A stretch of DNA of 64,000 nucleotides from JBFWNG01 sp050251195 (GTDB lineage: Bacteria; Bdellovibrionota_B; Oligoflexia; Oligoflexales; Oligoflexaceae). Positions within the stretch are counted from its first letter, which is position 1. Each line of letters opens with the position of its first letter. This document shows, piece after piece, positions 6,821 through 15,741 of this stretch. A model generated the notes under the pieces. The model was not told where the DNA came from, ran no database searches, and saw nothing but the letters and a program-made list of their open reading frames with translations. The stretch spans positions 186,001 to 250,000 of the forward strand of contig JBFWNG010000006.1 in the NCBI GenBank assembly GCA_050251195.1, in the 5' to 3' direction. The translations under genes were made by a program, and so were the position numbers.

Positions 6821-9457
6821 ATGGGCGCGGAGACAAAAAAAGCTCGGGAAAAACTGTTTATCGTCGACACCATGGCGCTTGTTTATCGCTCTTACTACGC
6901 ACTCACCCGCATGCAACTGCGGACCAGGAGCGGAATACCTACCTGGGCCGTCTATGGTACGGCGGTTTTCCTGCATAAGATCATAAATGAGGAAAAACCG
7001 GATTATCTCGTCTGCGTGACGGAATCCGAAGAGCCTACGTTCCGACACGAGGTTTATGAGGATTACAAAGCTAATCGCGAAACAACTCCGAACGACCTTA
7101 GCCAGCAGTTTCCTCTAATCTTCGAACTCTTTGAACATCTCAAAATTCCGGTCCTCGCCAACCCCAAACACGAAGCGGACGACGTGATCGGGACTCTCGC
7201 AAAGAAGTTCTCCTCCCCTCATTTGGACGCTTACATCGTCTCGAACGACAAGGACTTCATGCAACTCGTCTCTCCCCATGTTCTTATGTTTATCGCCAAA
7301 AAGGGAGAAGTCACGGAAATCGTTGACGAGGCCAAGGTGCGGGAACGATTCCAATGTTCCCCAGAGCATGTGATCGACGTTTTGGCTCTCATGGGAGACG
7401 CCGTCGACAATGTCCCCGGGGTACCTGGCATCGGCGAAAAAACCGCAGCTAAACTAGTTTCGACTTACGGAACATTGGAAGACATTTACAAGAGCATCGA
7501 CAAACTTCCGGCCAAACAACAACAAATCCTCACAGAGCATAGGAAAGAAGCGCAGCTCTCCAAACAACTGGTGACTATTGATCAGGATGTCCCGATCAAA
7601 GTCGATTTGGAGACTTTGCGCTACGATGCGCAAGCCGCCCTTCGAGAACCCGAACTTCGTTCTTTTTATGAAAAAGTCGAATTTCAATCACTCCTTCGCC
7701 GCTTGCCTAAGTCGTCTGCGGAGGCGGCTAAAACGATCGAAGTGCAGGACTTTGAGTGGACGGACTTGGAGGCTGCTTCGTTACGGACCTTGCTCCCAAC
7801 GCTGGCGAAGGCGGAGCAATTATTTGCGAAAATAGTGACGGGTACAGATGATCCGATCGACACCCGGCCTACTCAGGTTCAGTTGGCCGTGGGTGACGAC
7901 AAATTCTATCGTATGGAGTATACGGAAGAGTGCAAACCAACATTGCAGGAACTCTTTACCAATCGTGAATCCACCAAAATATTCTTCAACCTCAAACCGC
8001 AACTCGAAGCCTTGATAAACGTTGGCATCGACTTACAAGAGCCGTTCCAAGATCTCATGCTCGAAGACTATCTGATCGACTCAAACCAATACGACGGTCG
8101 ATTCGACCGCTGTGTCGCGAGACATTTGGGGGCGACAGAAATGGGTATAAATAGCGCAAACGAATTGCGCCTCTACGGCGACCTGCGCTCGGCTCTCGCC
8201 AAGAAGATCCGCCACCTGAAATTAGACCGCACCCTCGAGCAAATCGAGCTTCCGCTGGTGCCTGTTTTAGCCAAAATGGAGCAAACAGGTGTGCACGTCG
8301 ATACCAGCATCATGGAGAATCTTTCGAGCGAGCTTAGCGAATCGTTGCAAGCTATCGAAACAGAAATTTACGAGGCGGCGGGAGAAGAGTTCAACATAAA
8401 CTCACCCAAGCAGCTGCAGCATATTTTGTTCGAGAAATTGAATCTCTATGAAGTGTTGGGCGTTTCAAAGGTCAAGAAAACCCAGACCGGCCTGTCAACC
8501 GACGAATCCGTGCTCGAAAAACTGAGCGCGCATAAGGTACCGCGTCTGATTCTCGAATACCGGGGCCTCGCCAAACTCAAAAGCACCTACGTGGACACCC
8601 TACCGCAATGCGTTCACGGCAAAACGGGTAGAATACACGCTCGTTTTAATCAAACGGGCGCCGGCACAGGAAGGCTTAGTTCGGACAAACCCAATCTGCA
8701 GAATATCCCGAAGCATTCCAGACGAGCGGAAAGCGTGCGCAAGGCGTTCTGTCCGCAGAAATCAAATTGGAAACTTATTGGCGCCGACTACTCCCAGATT
8801 GAAATGCGCCTTGTCGCCTTTTTGTCGGAGTCTCAAACGCTCATCCACGCTTTTCAGAAGGGTTTGGACATTCACGCCGTGACGGCAGGAAAAATATTTA
8901 ACGTGAAACCCAACGATGTGAGTTCTCTTTTGCGCTCCCGCGCTAAAGCGGTTAATTTCGGCATCATATACGGTATGGGACCACAAAAGCTAGCCGCCGA
9001 CACCGGCGTCACGTTGCCTGAAGCCAAAGACTTTATTTCTAAATATTTTGATTCTTTCCCCGAGGTCAAAACCTTTCTCAAATCGCTCCTGCAGAAAGCA
9101 AAAACGGACGGCTACAGTCGCACACTGCTCGGTCGCATTCGTCCGATCAACGGTTTGCACGACGACAATAGAGTCGTGGCAAAGCACGCCGAAAATATCG
9201 CCGTCAATGCTCCTCTTCAGGGCCTCGCCGCCGACATCATCAAACTGGCTATGGTCCGGGCCGATGCGGAACTGACACACCAAAATCTCCAAAGCCGCCT
9301 CATTCTGCAGGTGCACGACGAGCTGGTCTTCGAGTGTCCGCCGGAAGAAGTCACGAGGGTAGAAGATCTCGCCCGCGACGTTATGGAGAACGTGCTGCCG
9401 AACCAGATCGAGCTGAAGGTGAACGTCGCCACGGGGAACAACTGGCAAGAAGTGTGA
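6821..9457 (+). CDS. polA: DNA polymerase I
   Basis: An 878-residue family A polymerase for Okazaki-fragment maturation and repair gap filling. The N-terminal 5'-nuclease domain carries FIVDTMALVYRSYYAL, HEADDVIGTLA, SNDKDFMQLV and VPGVPGIGEKTA. The polymerase domain carries motif A (GADYSQIEMRL), motif B (RSRAKAVNFGIIYGMG) and motif C (LQVHDELVFE). In the middle, the 3'-5' exonuclease region keeps the fold length, but the DxE metal site is absent (AKIVTGTDD where DTET is expected), so proofreading is probably lost, as in Taq-type enzymes. A GAGAGGAT stretch provides the ribosome site. Confidence 0.95.
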   Translation: MGAETKKAREKLFIVDTMALVYRSYYALTRMQLRTRSGIPTWAVYGTAVFLHKIINEEKPDYLVCVTESEEPTFRHEVYEDYKANRETTPNDLSQQFPLIFELFEHLKIPVLANPKHEADDVIGTLAKKFSSPHLDAYIVSNDKDFMQLVSPHVLMFIAKKGEVTEIVDEAKVRERFQCSPEHVIDVLALMGDAVDNVPGVPGIGEKTAAKLVSTYGTLEDIYKSIDKLPAKQQQILTEHRKEAQLSKQLVTIDQDVPIKVDLETLRYDAQAALREPELRSFYEKVEFQSLLRRLPKSSAEAAKTIEVQDFEWTDLEAASLRTLLPTLAKAEQLFAKIVTGTDDPIDTRPTQVQLAVGDDKFYRMEYTEECKPTLQELFTNRESTKIFFNLKPQLEALINVGIDLQEPFQDLMLEDYLIDSNQYDGRFDRCVARHLGATEMGINSANELRLYGDLRSALAKKIRHLKLDRTLEQIELPLVPVLAKMEQTGVHVDTSIMENLSSELSESLQAIETEIYEAAGEEFNINSPKQLQHILFEKLNLYEVLGVSKVKKTQTGLSTDESVLEKLSAHKVPRLILEYRGLAKLKSTYVDTLPQCVHGKTGRIHARFNQTGAGTGRLSSDKPNLQNIPKHSRRAESVRKAFCPQKSNWKLIGADYSQIEMRLVAFLSESQTLIHAFQKGLDIHAVTAGKIFNVKPNDVSSLLRSRAKAVNFGIIYGMGPQKLAADTGVTLPEAKDFISKYFDSFPEVKTFLKSLLQKAKTDGYSRTLLGRIRPINGLHDDNRVVAKHAENIAVNAPLQGLAADIIKLAMVRADAELTHQNLQSRLILQVHDELVFECPPEEVTRVEDLARDVMENVLPNQIELKVNVATGNNWQEV

Positions 9458-9496
9458 TAGAATCATCATTGAGCAAAGATCCCTCTTGTCGTTTCC

Positions 9497-9564
9497 GCGC
9501 TTCCATCCTTCCGCGCTTCCGCGATATCTTAATTGAACGCGGAAGCACGGAAGCATGGAAACGC
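9497..9564. repeat. Dispersed intergenic palindrome, copy A
   Basis: Two 27-base arms with 3 mismatches (inner part ccgcgcttccgcg against cgcggaagcacgg) flank a 14-base loop containing cttaattgaa. Related palindromes occur at 42538-42575 and 59865-59934. It sits just after polA and may also act as its terminator. Confidence 0.75.
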
Positions 9565-9589
9565 TGAACAGGAAAAAGCCGGAAAACCT

Positions 9590-10360
9590 TTGAAAGCACC
9601 GCTTACCGTAACATTTCTAATTCTATGCATGACCTCAAGCTGCAGAACAACAAGCAGCAGGTCAGCCCCTAAAGCCTTCGTAACCGACGCGCAGGCAAAG
9701 GAGGCTTTTAAGATCATTAAAGGCATAGACTACCTTCCGTTTGACTATCCCAAGGAAGGCTGTTTTGCGCGCGCCTACTTTATGGCCATGGAACTTGCCG
9801 CACAGGGCATTCCGTCGAGTTCTCAGTATCTCGCGCGCATGCAAGGCCGCCTGATGTTTGGCGAGATTGAATGGAAATGGCATGTCGCGCCCGCCCTACT
9901 CATCGTCGAAGACCCAGCTACGGGCAAACAGCGCGACGTTTATAAGTATCAGGAAGTTAACAAGGGAAATATCGAGCAGGTGACAGAGGAAGTCACCATC
10001 GTCGATCCGGCTATGAGTTCCGAGCCCATGTCCGTCAAAAAGTGGTTTGGTCTCATGCTTGAGGACGACACCAACGCCTATGCTCTCATTGCACCGGGAA
10101 ATTTTTATGATGCGGCTGTGCCGCCTCTTATCGGTCCGCGACCGGAAGTGATCAAAAGCTTTGCGGAGCTTGGCAAGTTCAAGCTTTCACACGTCCGTCG
10201 ATCATGCGGCGTTCTTACCAAGTTCCTTTTCGAGGACGAGGCCCGTAAGAAAAAAGTCTCCGCACGGGCCGAAGCTCTAGTCACCAAACTCGAAGCGATG
10301 GGCAAACTCGAACGCGACATCCCGTCCATGGATTTCGCCTGCCCATTTGTTGGTTGGTGA
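9590..10360 (+). CDS. Lipoprotein with protein-glutaminase-like (deamidase) domain
   Basis: About 256 residues from a TTG start that leaves a normal signal peptide (MKAPLTVTFLILCMTSSC, lipobox Cys18); a start 57 bp upstream would fall inside the palindromic repeat. The domain shows the Cys-His-Asp order of protein glutaminases, with KEGCFARAYFMAMEL (Cys58), WKWHVAPALLIV (His98) and VTIVDPAM (Asp139). In Chryseobacterium protein glutaminase the same Cys-His-Asp residues deamidate glutamine side chains of proteins. The spacing and flanking residues fit well, so catalysis is plausible. The neighbouring CPBP gene is convergent. A surface or released enzyme acting on foreign or envelope proteins is an inference. 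Confidence 0.75.
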   Translation: MKAPLTVTFLILCMTSSCRTTSSRSAPKAFVTDAQAKEAFKIIKGIDYLPFDYPKEGCFARAYFMAMELAAQGIPSSSQYLARMQGRLMFGEIEWKWHVAPALLIVEDPATGKQRDVYKYQEVNKGNIEQVTEEVTIVDPAMSSEPMSVKKWFGLMLEDDTNAYALIAPGNFYDAAVPPLIGPRPEVIKSFAELGKFKLSHVRRSCGVLTKFLFEDEARKKKVSARAEALVTKLEAMGKLERDIPSMDFACPFVGW

Positions 10361-11338
10361 TTACCACGCGAATTGCAACTGCGGCAGCCACAGCACAACG
10401 TCGTCTACTTTTTTCGTTTCCCGCATTTGGTACGCGGCCGCCAGGGCTATGACATCCCACCAAGCATGAATAAAGATAGACTCGGACAGAGTCCATTCGC
10501 GCTTCTGAGCGACAAATCCGAGGTACCATCCCAGGCCAAGCTGAGCGACCGGAATTGGGTTTTGCGGTCCAAGGTGCAGCAAACCAAACACGGTCGCGGT
10601 TGCCGTATTGCTCCAAAAATTGCTTCCCCACGTTTCACGAAGAGTCGGCATAAGCCACCCGCGAAACATCGCTTCCTCCCATACCCCGGCATTATAAGAA
10701 GTGCCTGCGGTATAAAAGGCGTCGGAGCTAGAAAAAGCATCCTTCTTGTAGCCATCCGTTTCGTCCACGGAAGATACCTGAAGTGCCGCAATGGAGACAC
10801 CCACCGCTAGCGGTATCCACGTCGTGAGTTTGGTAAGATGCGAAAATTGAAAAGGAGCTAGCGCCAACTCTGCCGGAGTTTCCTCCTTGGTCAAGAACGC
10901 AAATTCTCCCATAGGTTGTCGACTGCGGACGGCGGTACGAAAGGCGTGGTAGGTACTTAATCCCCCCATAGCATTGGACAACTGGCTGCCGTAGCCAATT
11001 TTGCGCTCTCGTTCTCCGTGTGTGTCGCGGTTTCGTTGTTCGTAATCCGGAAGGTTATCGTAGCCCATTTCCTCCCGCTCATCCGCCAACTTCTGCGCAT
11101 TGTAAGACGTATACGCAAGACTCGAAAAACTCATGCCGGCATAAAAGCCGCCATACCCCCACTGGCCCTCGATTATTTGATCGAGTCCAGGAACAAAGAA
11201 TGTCGCAAGCGGCATCCAGAAATAACTCCGCGGCTTATTCTTCTTGTATTTAAGCGCAAACGGATTGCTCTCGTCGCTCCACGCAACGGGATTCAACGCA
11301 GCAATACCTACCATGAAAGCAATGAGTTTTTTTCGCAT
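10361..11338 (-). CDS. CPBP-family intramembrane metalloprotease-like protein
   Basis: A 325-residue membrane protein with a signal-like N-terminus. Residues 36-80 (YFWMPLATFFVPGLDQ...) form a Pro-Gly membrane segment like those of small DUF5683-type domains. The C-terminal part holds the three CPBP/Abi motifs: EEAMFRG (Glu221, Glu222, Arg226), FGLLHLG (His255) and HAWWD (His291, Asp295). In this family these residues bind zinc for intramembrane proteolysis, as in CAAX processing or bacteriocin self-immunity. Its stop abuts the stop of the convergent protein-glutaminase gene. Confidence 0.8.
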   Translation of the reverse strand: MRKKLIAFMVGIAALNPVAWSDESNPFALKYKKNKPRSYFWMPLATFFVPGLDQIIEGQWGYGGFYAGMSFSSLAYTSYNAQKLADEREEMGYDNLPDYEQRNRDTHGERERKIGYGSQLSNAMGGLSTYHAFRTAVRSRQPMGEFAFLTKEETPAELALAPFQFSHLTKLTTWIPLAVGVSIAALQVSSVDETDGYKKDAFSSSDAFYTAGTSYNAGVWEEAMFRGWLMPTLRETWGSNFWSNTATATVFGLLHLGPQNPIPVAQLGLGWYLGFVAQKREWTLSESIFIHAWWDVIALAAAYQMRETKKVDDVVLWLPQLQFAW

Positions 11339-11558
11339 ATTTTCCCCTTTTCAAAATAGGATAATCAACGATCAAACAGGCAGCAAGCACCTATTTATCG
11401 AACGACCTGAGAACCGCTCTCCTAGCTGGTTTCAAGCCATATGCTTAATTTAATAGCAGCATCCAACTGCCAGCATTTTTTGCACTATTAGGCACTTTTA
11501 CGTTAAAGACCGTAACCTGCCGATAACACTAATAGGTGCAAAGATTTGAAGGCACTCT

Positions 11559-12134
11559 ATGGATAAAAGCTATTCACTCGTAATCCTCTTACCAGGCTTG
11601 CTCTGGGCATGCGCATCGGTCCACCATCCCAAGGCTCGAATCGCATCCGCGCAACAAAACGTCGATGCGACGGCTCATGTCAGTTCCTTTTCCTATTCCG
11701 GTAACTTTTTTTCGCCGTGCGAGAAAAACGAAGTCGGCTGGGGCATGGCGGAGCTGGATTTCGAAGACAAAGTTCTTATCATCACCTACACCGCTTACAT
11801 GGATTCTGAATGCAGCGAAGCGTCTCTCGACGTCTCGGTAAAAGAAGAAGCTATGATCACCTATAGCCCCTCCCAGTTCGGACAAGATTCATATTTGGTG
11901 AAAGCGAAAAGAAGTCGGGTCAGCGCCATGTTCGGTACCAACTCAGTGTACGGCGCAAATATGGCGAAGCGATATGGCTTGATAGACTGGAGCGCTGGCG
12001 TCTACAGAGATATTTCCGAAAGTCCCCAAATAAAAAGCAACATCGGCGAGGTTTCGACTTTCATCTTTAGGTTTGAAGAAGACCAAATTTGTTCGGGTGG
12101 CAAGGGCGAATCGTGTTACTTTCGATATAAATGA
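11559..12134 (+). CDS. Lipoprotein, small beta-rich, function unknown
   Basis: 191 residues with a signal peptide ending LLWAC (Cys18) and an AAGG site before the ATG. The mature part has Cys-containing strands (SGNFFSPCEKNEVGW, YMDSECSEASLDV, EDQICSGGKGESCYF) suggesting two disulfides. The order of an early Cys, aromatic strands and D-x-E-C loosely matches the lipoprotein at 4470-5141. I do not recognise a named family. Confidence 0.6.
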   Translation: MDKSYSLVILLPGLLWACASVHHPKARIASAQQNVDATAHVSSFSYSGNFFSPCEKNEVGWGMAELDFEDKVLIITYTAYMDSECSEASLDVSVKEEAMITYSPSQFGQDSYLVKAKRSRVSAMFGTNSVYGANMAKRYGLIDWSAGVYRDISESPQIKSNIGEVSTFIFRFEEDQICSGGKGESCYFRYK

Positions 12135-12215
12135 GATCCTTCGCCTTCGGCTCAGGTTGACGGCGGCCGACTCAGGATGAGCGTCAGGTCGTCATGTTGA
12201 GCGTAGCGAAACATC
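12133..12215. repeat. Dispersed gatccttcgccttcggctcagg-type repeat
   Basis: The block gagatccttcgcc... ctcagg, followed by a gtcatgttgagcg segment, recurs almost exactly at 26796-26820, and a reverse-oriented fragment (agcgaagtgaaggatcc) lies near 59962-59978. Such Ser/Arg-codon-like intergenic repeats are common in many bacteria; their role is unknown. Confidence 0.6.
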
Positions 12216-12225
12216 TCAAACCAAT

Positions 12226-12831
12226 CTACTGTCTATTGGCCTTACGACAACGCACCACGGAGCTGTCGCTGAATCCGCGCGTCTTGCGGGATTTGAAGAC
12301 CAAACCTTCGATGAGCGGATCGGTTGTTTCCATGACCTCTTGGCATTTGGCGACTTGCGAAATTACAGGAAGAGTTTCCACGTACTGTGACACGTAGACT
12401 TGCGGTAACAGTTGATACCTGTCCTCGTACGTTGATGTGTTGAGCAATTGCCCGTTAAGCTTCAGCATGTCGAAGATAAAAAGCTTGTTAAGAGGCTTAA
12501 CCCATTCAGCGTCCACAGTAGACCAGCCGTTCTTGAGCGGCAGAATGCGGCGAAGTTCTTCCTCGATTTCTTTTGAGAGCTTTACGCCGTGCGGTTTGCC
12601 GTGACGGTTGTAAACGATTGTACCCTCAGTGGAATTGGCGCTGAGATGAACTTGGGCGCGGTGACCATGAATCTTTTTTTGTCCCCACCAGCCTTCGCTG
12701 AGGATTTTTTTCATGAGAACAGGATCGGGTTTAATCTCTGTTTTGGGGTGAATCGGGCGTATAAACAACGAATCAGGCAATATAACTCTCGCACTGAATA
12801 AAATAGATTGCAAAACGCTCGGAACACCCAC
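12226..12831 (-). CDS. Stand-alone ATP-dependent ligase-like nucleotidyltransferase
   Basis: About 201 residues from a GTG start (weak ribosome site; the true start may lie a few codons in). It matches the adenylation domain of ATP-dependent DNA/RNA ligases: QKKIHGHRAQV at 51-61 stands for motif I (KxDG, here Lys53 with His for Asp), DAEWV at 107-111 for motif III, FIFDML for IIIa, IEGLVFKS at 174-181 for motif IV and VRCRK for motif V. There is no OB-fold domain, so it is a minimal ligase or a related transferase. It is third gene after ligD on the same strand, with 100 bp or less between genes, and could supply the joining activity that the LigD here seems to lack. Confidence 0.65.
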   Translation of the reverse strand: MGVPSVLQSILFSARVILPDSLFIRPIHPKTEIKPDPVLMKKILSEGWWGQKKIHGHRAQVHLSANSTEGTIVYNRHGKPHGVKLSKEIEEELRRILPLKNGWSTVDAEWVKPLNKLFIFDMLKLNGQLLNTSTYEDRYQLLPQVYVSQYVETLPVISQVAKCQEVMETTDPLIEGLVFKSRKTRGFSDSSVVRCRKANRQ

Positions 12832-12931
12832 TTGCGCAGCCCAGTTCTGTTAACCATATGTTTTGCTGCAATATACTTGAAGGATGTACCAAGATCAAAC
12901 CAAAACCCCAAACGTGCAAATTAATCAGAAA

Positions 12932-13546
12932 TCACTTGATATAGTGTTTTACTTTGAGATCACTTAAGATTTCTCTGATCTCCTCTGGATTTTTTGCAAA
13001 TTTCTTAATTTCTTCCGCGACGTTCGGTTTGGCTTTCATGAGCATCGGTTTGAACAAATTCTCAAGAATTTCTGGATCCAGATTTTGCAATGCGGAGACA
13101 ATTTCGTCGTAGTGAGCTTCGAGAACTTTGTCGTCAAAGCGAATCGTGCGTAAGTCGCGCGTGATCAGGCGATCGGCGGCGTCTTGTCCCCACTTCTCCG
13201 CGATGTACGCGACGTCTTCTTCTGTCAACCCCGCGCTGGAATCCATGACGATATACGTTACCATGGCCTCGTCGCCCATAACCTTAAACGACTTCCCTTT
13301 TCCCGTTAAAAGCCTCTTGGCATATTGCTCTTGGCAAAACTCGAGGATTCGATCTTTGTAAATTGTCGCCTCCCCTTCAAAATGCCGAGCCTGCTCCTGG
13401 CACTCGCGGAACATATCGACCGCTTCGGCGACCTCTTCGGGCGGCTTGACGCTGTCTTCAACGACTTTGGTCGCTTCTTTGGTCTTTCTGGTCTTGAAAG
13501 GATCTGACTTCGTTTCGGTCTTTTGTTTCTTTGCTTGTTTTGCCAT
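12932..13546 (-). CDS. Hypothetical charged protein in the ligD cluster
   Basis: 204 residues, starting with a Lys-rich tail (MAKQAKKQKTE) and otherwise helical and acidic, with no signal peptide and no membrane segment. I do not recognise the family. It lies 77 bp downstream of ligD and 100 bp upstream of the ligase-like gene, all on one strand. A role in DNA-end joining is guilt by association only. Confidence 0.6.
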   Translation of the reverse strand: MAKQAKKQKTETKSDPFKTRKTKEATKVVEDSVKPPEEVAEAVDMFRECQEQARHFEGEATIYKDRILEFCQEQYAKRLLTGKGKSFKVMGDEAMVTYIVMDSSAGLTEEDVAYIAEKWGQDAADRLITRDLRTIRFDDKVLEAHYDEIVSALQNLDPEILENLFKPMLMKAKPNVAEEIKKFAKNPEEIREILSDLKVKHYIK

Positions 13547-13623
13547 CTCTCTAACCCACTGAAGGTGTTGTTACCAGCGGCGTATCGGCAGGCCACGGGA
13601 TCTTCTAAAATCAAGAGACATGG

Positions 13624-15735
13624 TTATGGTGAGTTTATGGGTTTGTCAACGCCTTCGGAACGATCGAGCCCGTTGTGCCACTTGCCCCGCCAAATATCAG
13701 ATTTTTGCGATAATCGTGCCGGAATTGTCCGCAAATTGAATTCGCGCGGGTCGAGTTTGGCGTTGAGCTCCTCCCACTCCACGGGCGTCGATACTGTAGC
13801 GCTAGCCTTGGGTCGCACGCAATACGCGGCGGCAAGGGTCTGAGAACGCCGATTTTGCAAACAATCCAAGTACATCTTGCCGACCCGCTGACTGGGATTC
13901 CTTTCCATGCTCGTTATCTTTGAAAATTCCTGGTGAGCAAGATCGCAGATCCTTTCGCAAAGATGGCGCGATTCGTCGTAACTCCAAGGTCCTTTAAGAG
14001 GCACCAGAATATGAATCCCGCTTGAGCCTGATGTCTTGACCACGTGGGGAACGTCGTTCGCGGCGCAGACAGCGTGTATGAATTTCGCCACCTTCACGAC
14101 GTCTGACCACGGGCGTTCATGCGGATCCAGGTCGATCGCCGCATAATCGGGAACTTCCGGTGAGCTTATCCGGGAAATCCACGGGTTGAATTCAATGCAG
14201 CCGAGATTGACGAGGTAAAGCAATGATTTCTTGTTCTGGCAGAGCGGGTAGAGAATCGTTTTGTCCGAGCTCCGCGATTGATGGGCAAAAGTTTTCATCC
14301 AGCCGGGAATATAACCTGTCAGGTCCTTTTGGAAAAAAGAACTCGTCAATGCGCCTCCCGGATGTCGCCGCAAACTCAGCGGTCGATTCTCCAAATAAGG
14401 CAAAATGATGTCCGCAATCTGCTCGTAGTAGGCGAAAACGTCGCCCTTTGTGATTTTCTCCTCGGGCCAGTACATGCGACTGCCGTGGGTGAGAATACTT
14501 GCTTCTGGGGTTTTCTTCTTTTCGGGCGCCGGTTGCGCCAAGAGAGCCTTCAACTCCCCGGTCGAGTCGATTCCGCACGCGGAATTGGACAGTCCAGGTT
14601 CGTAAGGGCTCTCTTTGTCGATGACGACAAGACCGGTATATCCGGCTTTTAAGGCCTTTTGTAGGTGTGTTTCCATGTCCTTTTCGAAATACGCCGCTTT
14701 GTGCAGCCGATTATTCTTCTGTCGGGGAATTTTGATTTTCTGCAAGACGTCGAGTCTCTTCGACAGCGGTTCGTTGGCGACTTCTTTGCGGTCCCACACC
14801 AGAACGTCGTAAATGTGAAAGGCATGAACGTCGCCTTCTTCTTCGAGTTTTTTGCCGTGACCACGATCGGAGGAAACAATCTCACCGTCGAGCACCCAAC
14901 TCCCCTCGATTTTCAAAAGCTGCTGCGCAATCTCTTTGAACTTGTCGCCGTATTCTCGCCCCCAGCCCGACAATAGTTTCACCGCGTCGCCGGCTCTCAC
15001 CGCGAGCACCCTGTAGCCGTCCAGTTCATTGCGAAAGGTAACGCTCAAAGGGAGAGACCAATTTTTTGAGCTTTGCCGAGCGCGCATGGCGCTGTATCCA
15101 AGAGCCAGCAAGGACTCGTCGTCGATCTCCCCTTCCTTTACCGGCTGTTTACTTGGCGCTGCTCCGCTTCGAATTTCCTCCATGGTCCGCTGCGAAACAA
15201 CCGAACGCTCGGAGAAAACCGTTTTCGTCCCAAACTGCGCGTATCCGTCTCTCTTCTTGATGAGAAACCAGGCTTTGTCGTCTTTGCCCGACCGCACCAA
15301 AGTAAAGTCGCCTTTGAGTTTGGTCCCGCGAAAGGTCACTGTGATCTGACCCTTGGCAAGGCCTTTGACGAGCTTCTGGTAGCTTTCTTCGAAAGTTTCG
15401 CTGTGGTGCTCGGCGTATGTGCCTCTGTCCCAGATCATAACGGGACCCGCGCCGTAGTTACCTTTAGGAATGACCCCCTCGAAATTGCCGTATTCCAGCG
15501 GATGGTCCTCCACTTGGACGGCGAGATGGCGGTCGAGGGGGTTAAGCGAAAAGCCTTTGGGCACCGCCCAACTGTGCAAGACGCCGTCCAACTCCAAGCG
15601 AAGATCGTAATGGAGCCGGGTTGCGTCGTGCTTGTGAACGACAAAGGTCAGCTGGTTTTGTTGTTGTGGGACAGAACCGGACGGTTCGGGGGTCTTCTTA
15701 AAGTTTCGTTTGGATTGGTATTCCTTTAATGCCAC
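13624..15735 (-). CDS. ligD: LigD-type multidomain end-joining protein with degenerate ligase module
   Basis: 703 residues from a GTG start. Order: a 3'-phosphoesterase domain (residues 1-165; HKHDATRLHYDLRLELDG, PKGNYGAGPVMIWDRG), a ligase-like module (210-400) and a primase-polymerase domain (415-690). The polymerase keeps AIDLDP (Asp535, Asp537), KTSGSSGIHI and the third acid in MYLDCLQN (Asp624). In the ligase module the adenylated Lys of KxDG is Glu (NELDGYR, Glu237), motif IV EGLVxK reads TGLVVID, and no OB domain follows, although LDGEIV (motif III) remains. The joining step is therefore probably dead, while end processing and gap filling look intact. No Ku gene is in the window. Family knowledge: LigD acts with Ku in non-homologous end joining. 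Confidence 0.88.
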   Translation of the reverse strand: MALKEYQSKRNFKKTPEPSGSVPQQQNQLTFVVHKHDATRLHYDLRLELDGVLHSWAVPKGFSLNPLDRHLAVQVEDHPLEYGNFEGVIPKGNYGAGPVMIWDRGTYAEHHSETFEESYQKLVKGLAKGQITVTFRGTKLKGDFTLVRSGKDDKAWFLIKKRDGYAQFGTKTVFSERSVVSQRTMEEIRSGAAPSKQPVKEGEIDDESLLALGYSAMRARQSSKNWSLPLSVTFRNELDGYRVLAVRAGDAVKLLSGWGREYGDKFKEIAQQLLKIEGSWVLDGEIVSSDRGHGKKLEEEGDVHAFHIYDVLVWDRKEVANEPLSKRLDVLQKIKIPRQKNNRLHKAAYFEKDMETHLQKALKAGYTGLVVIDKESPYEPGLSNSACGIDSTGELKALLAQPAPEKKKTPEASILTHGSRMYWPEEKITKGDVFAYYEQIADIILPYLENRPLSLRRHPGGALTSSFFQKDLTGYIPGWMKTFAHQSRSSDKTILYPLCQNKKSLLYLVNLGCIEFNPWISRISSPEVPDYAAIDLDPHERPWSDVVKVAKFIHAVCAANDVPHVVKTSGSSGIHILVPLKGPWSYDESRHLCERICDLAHQEFSKITSMERNPSQRVGKMYLDCLQNRRSQTLAAAYCVRPKASATVSTPVEWEELNAKLDPREFNLRTIPARLSQKSDIWRGKWHNGLDRSEGVDKPINSP

Positions 15736-15741
15736 TCGGTG

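Noticed and set aside
6395..7048. 217-codon open frame across the xthA-polA junction, minus strand
   Set aside because: It overlaps two certain genes and has no recognisable protein features.
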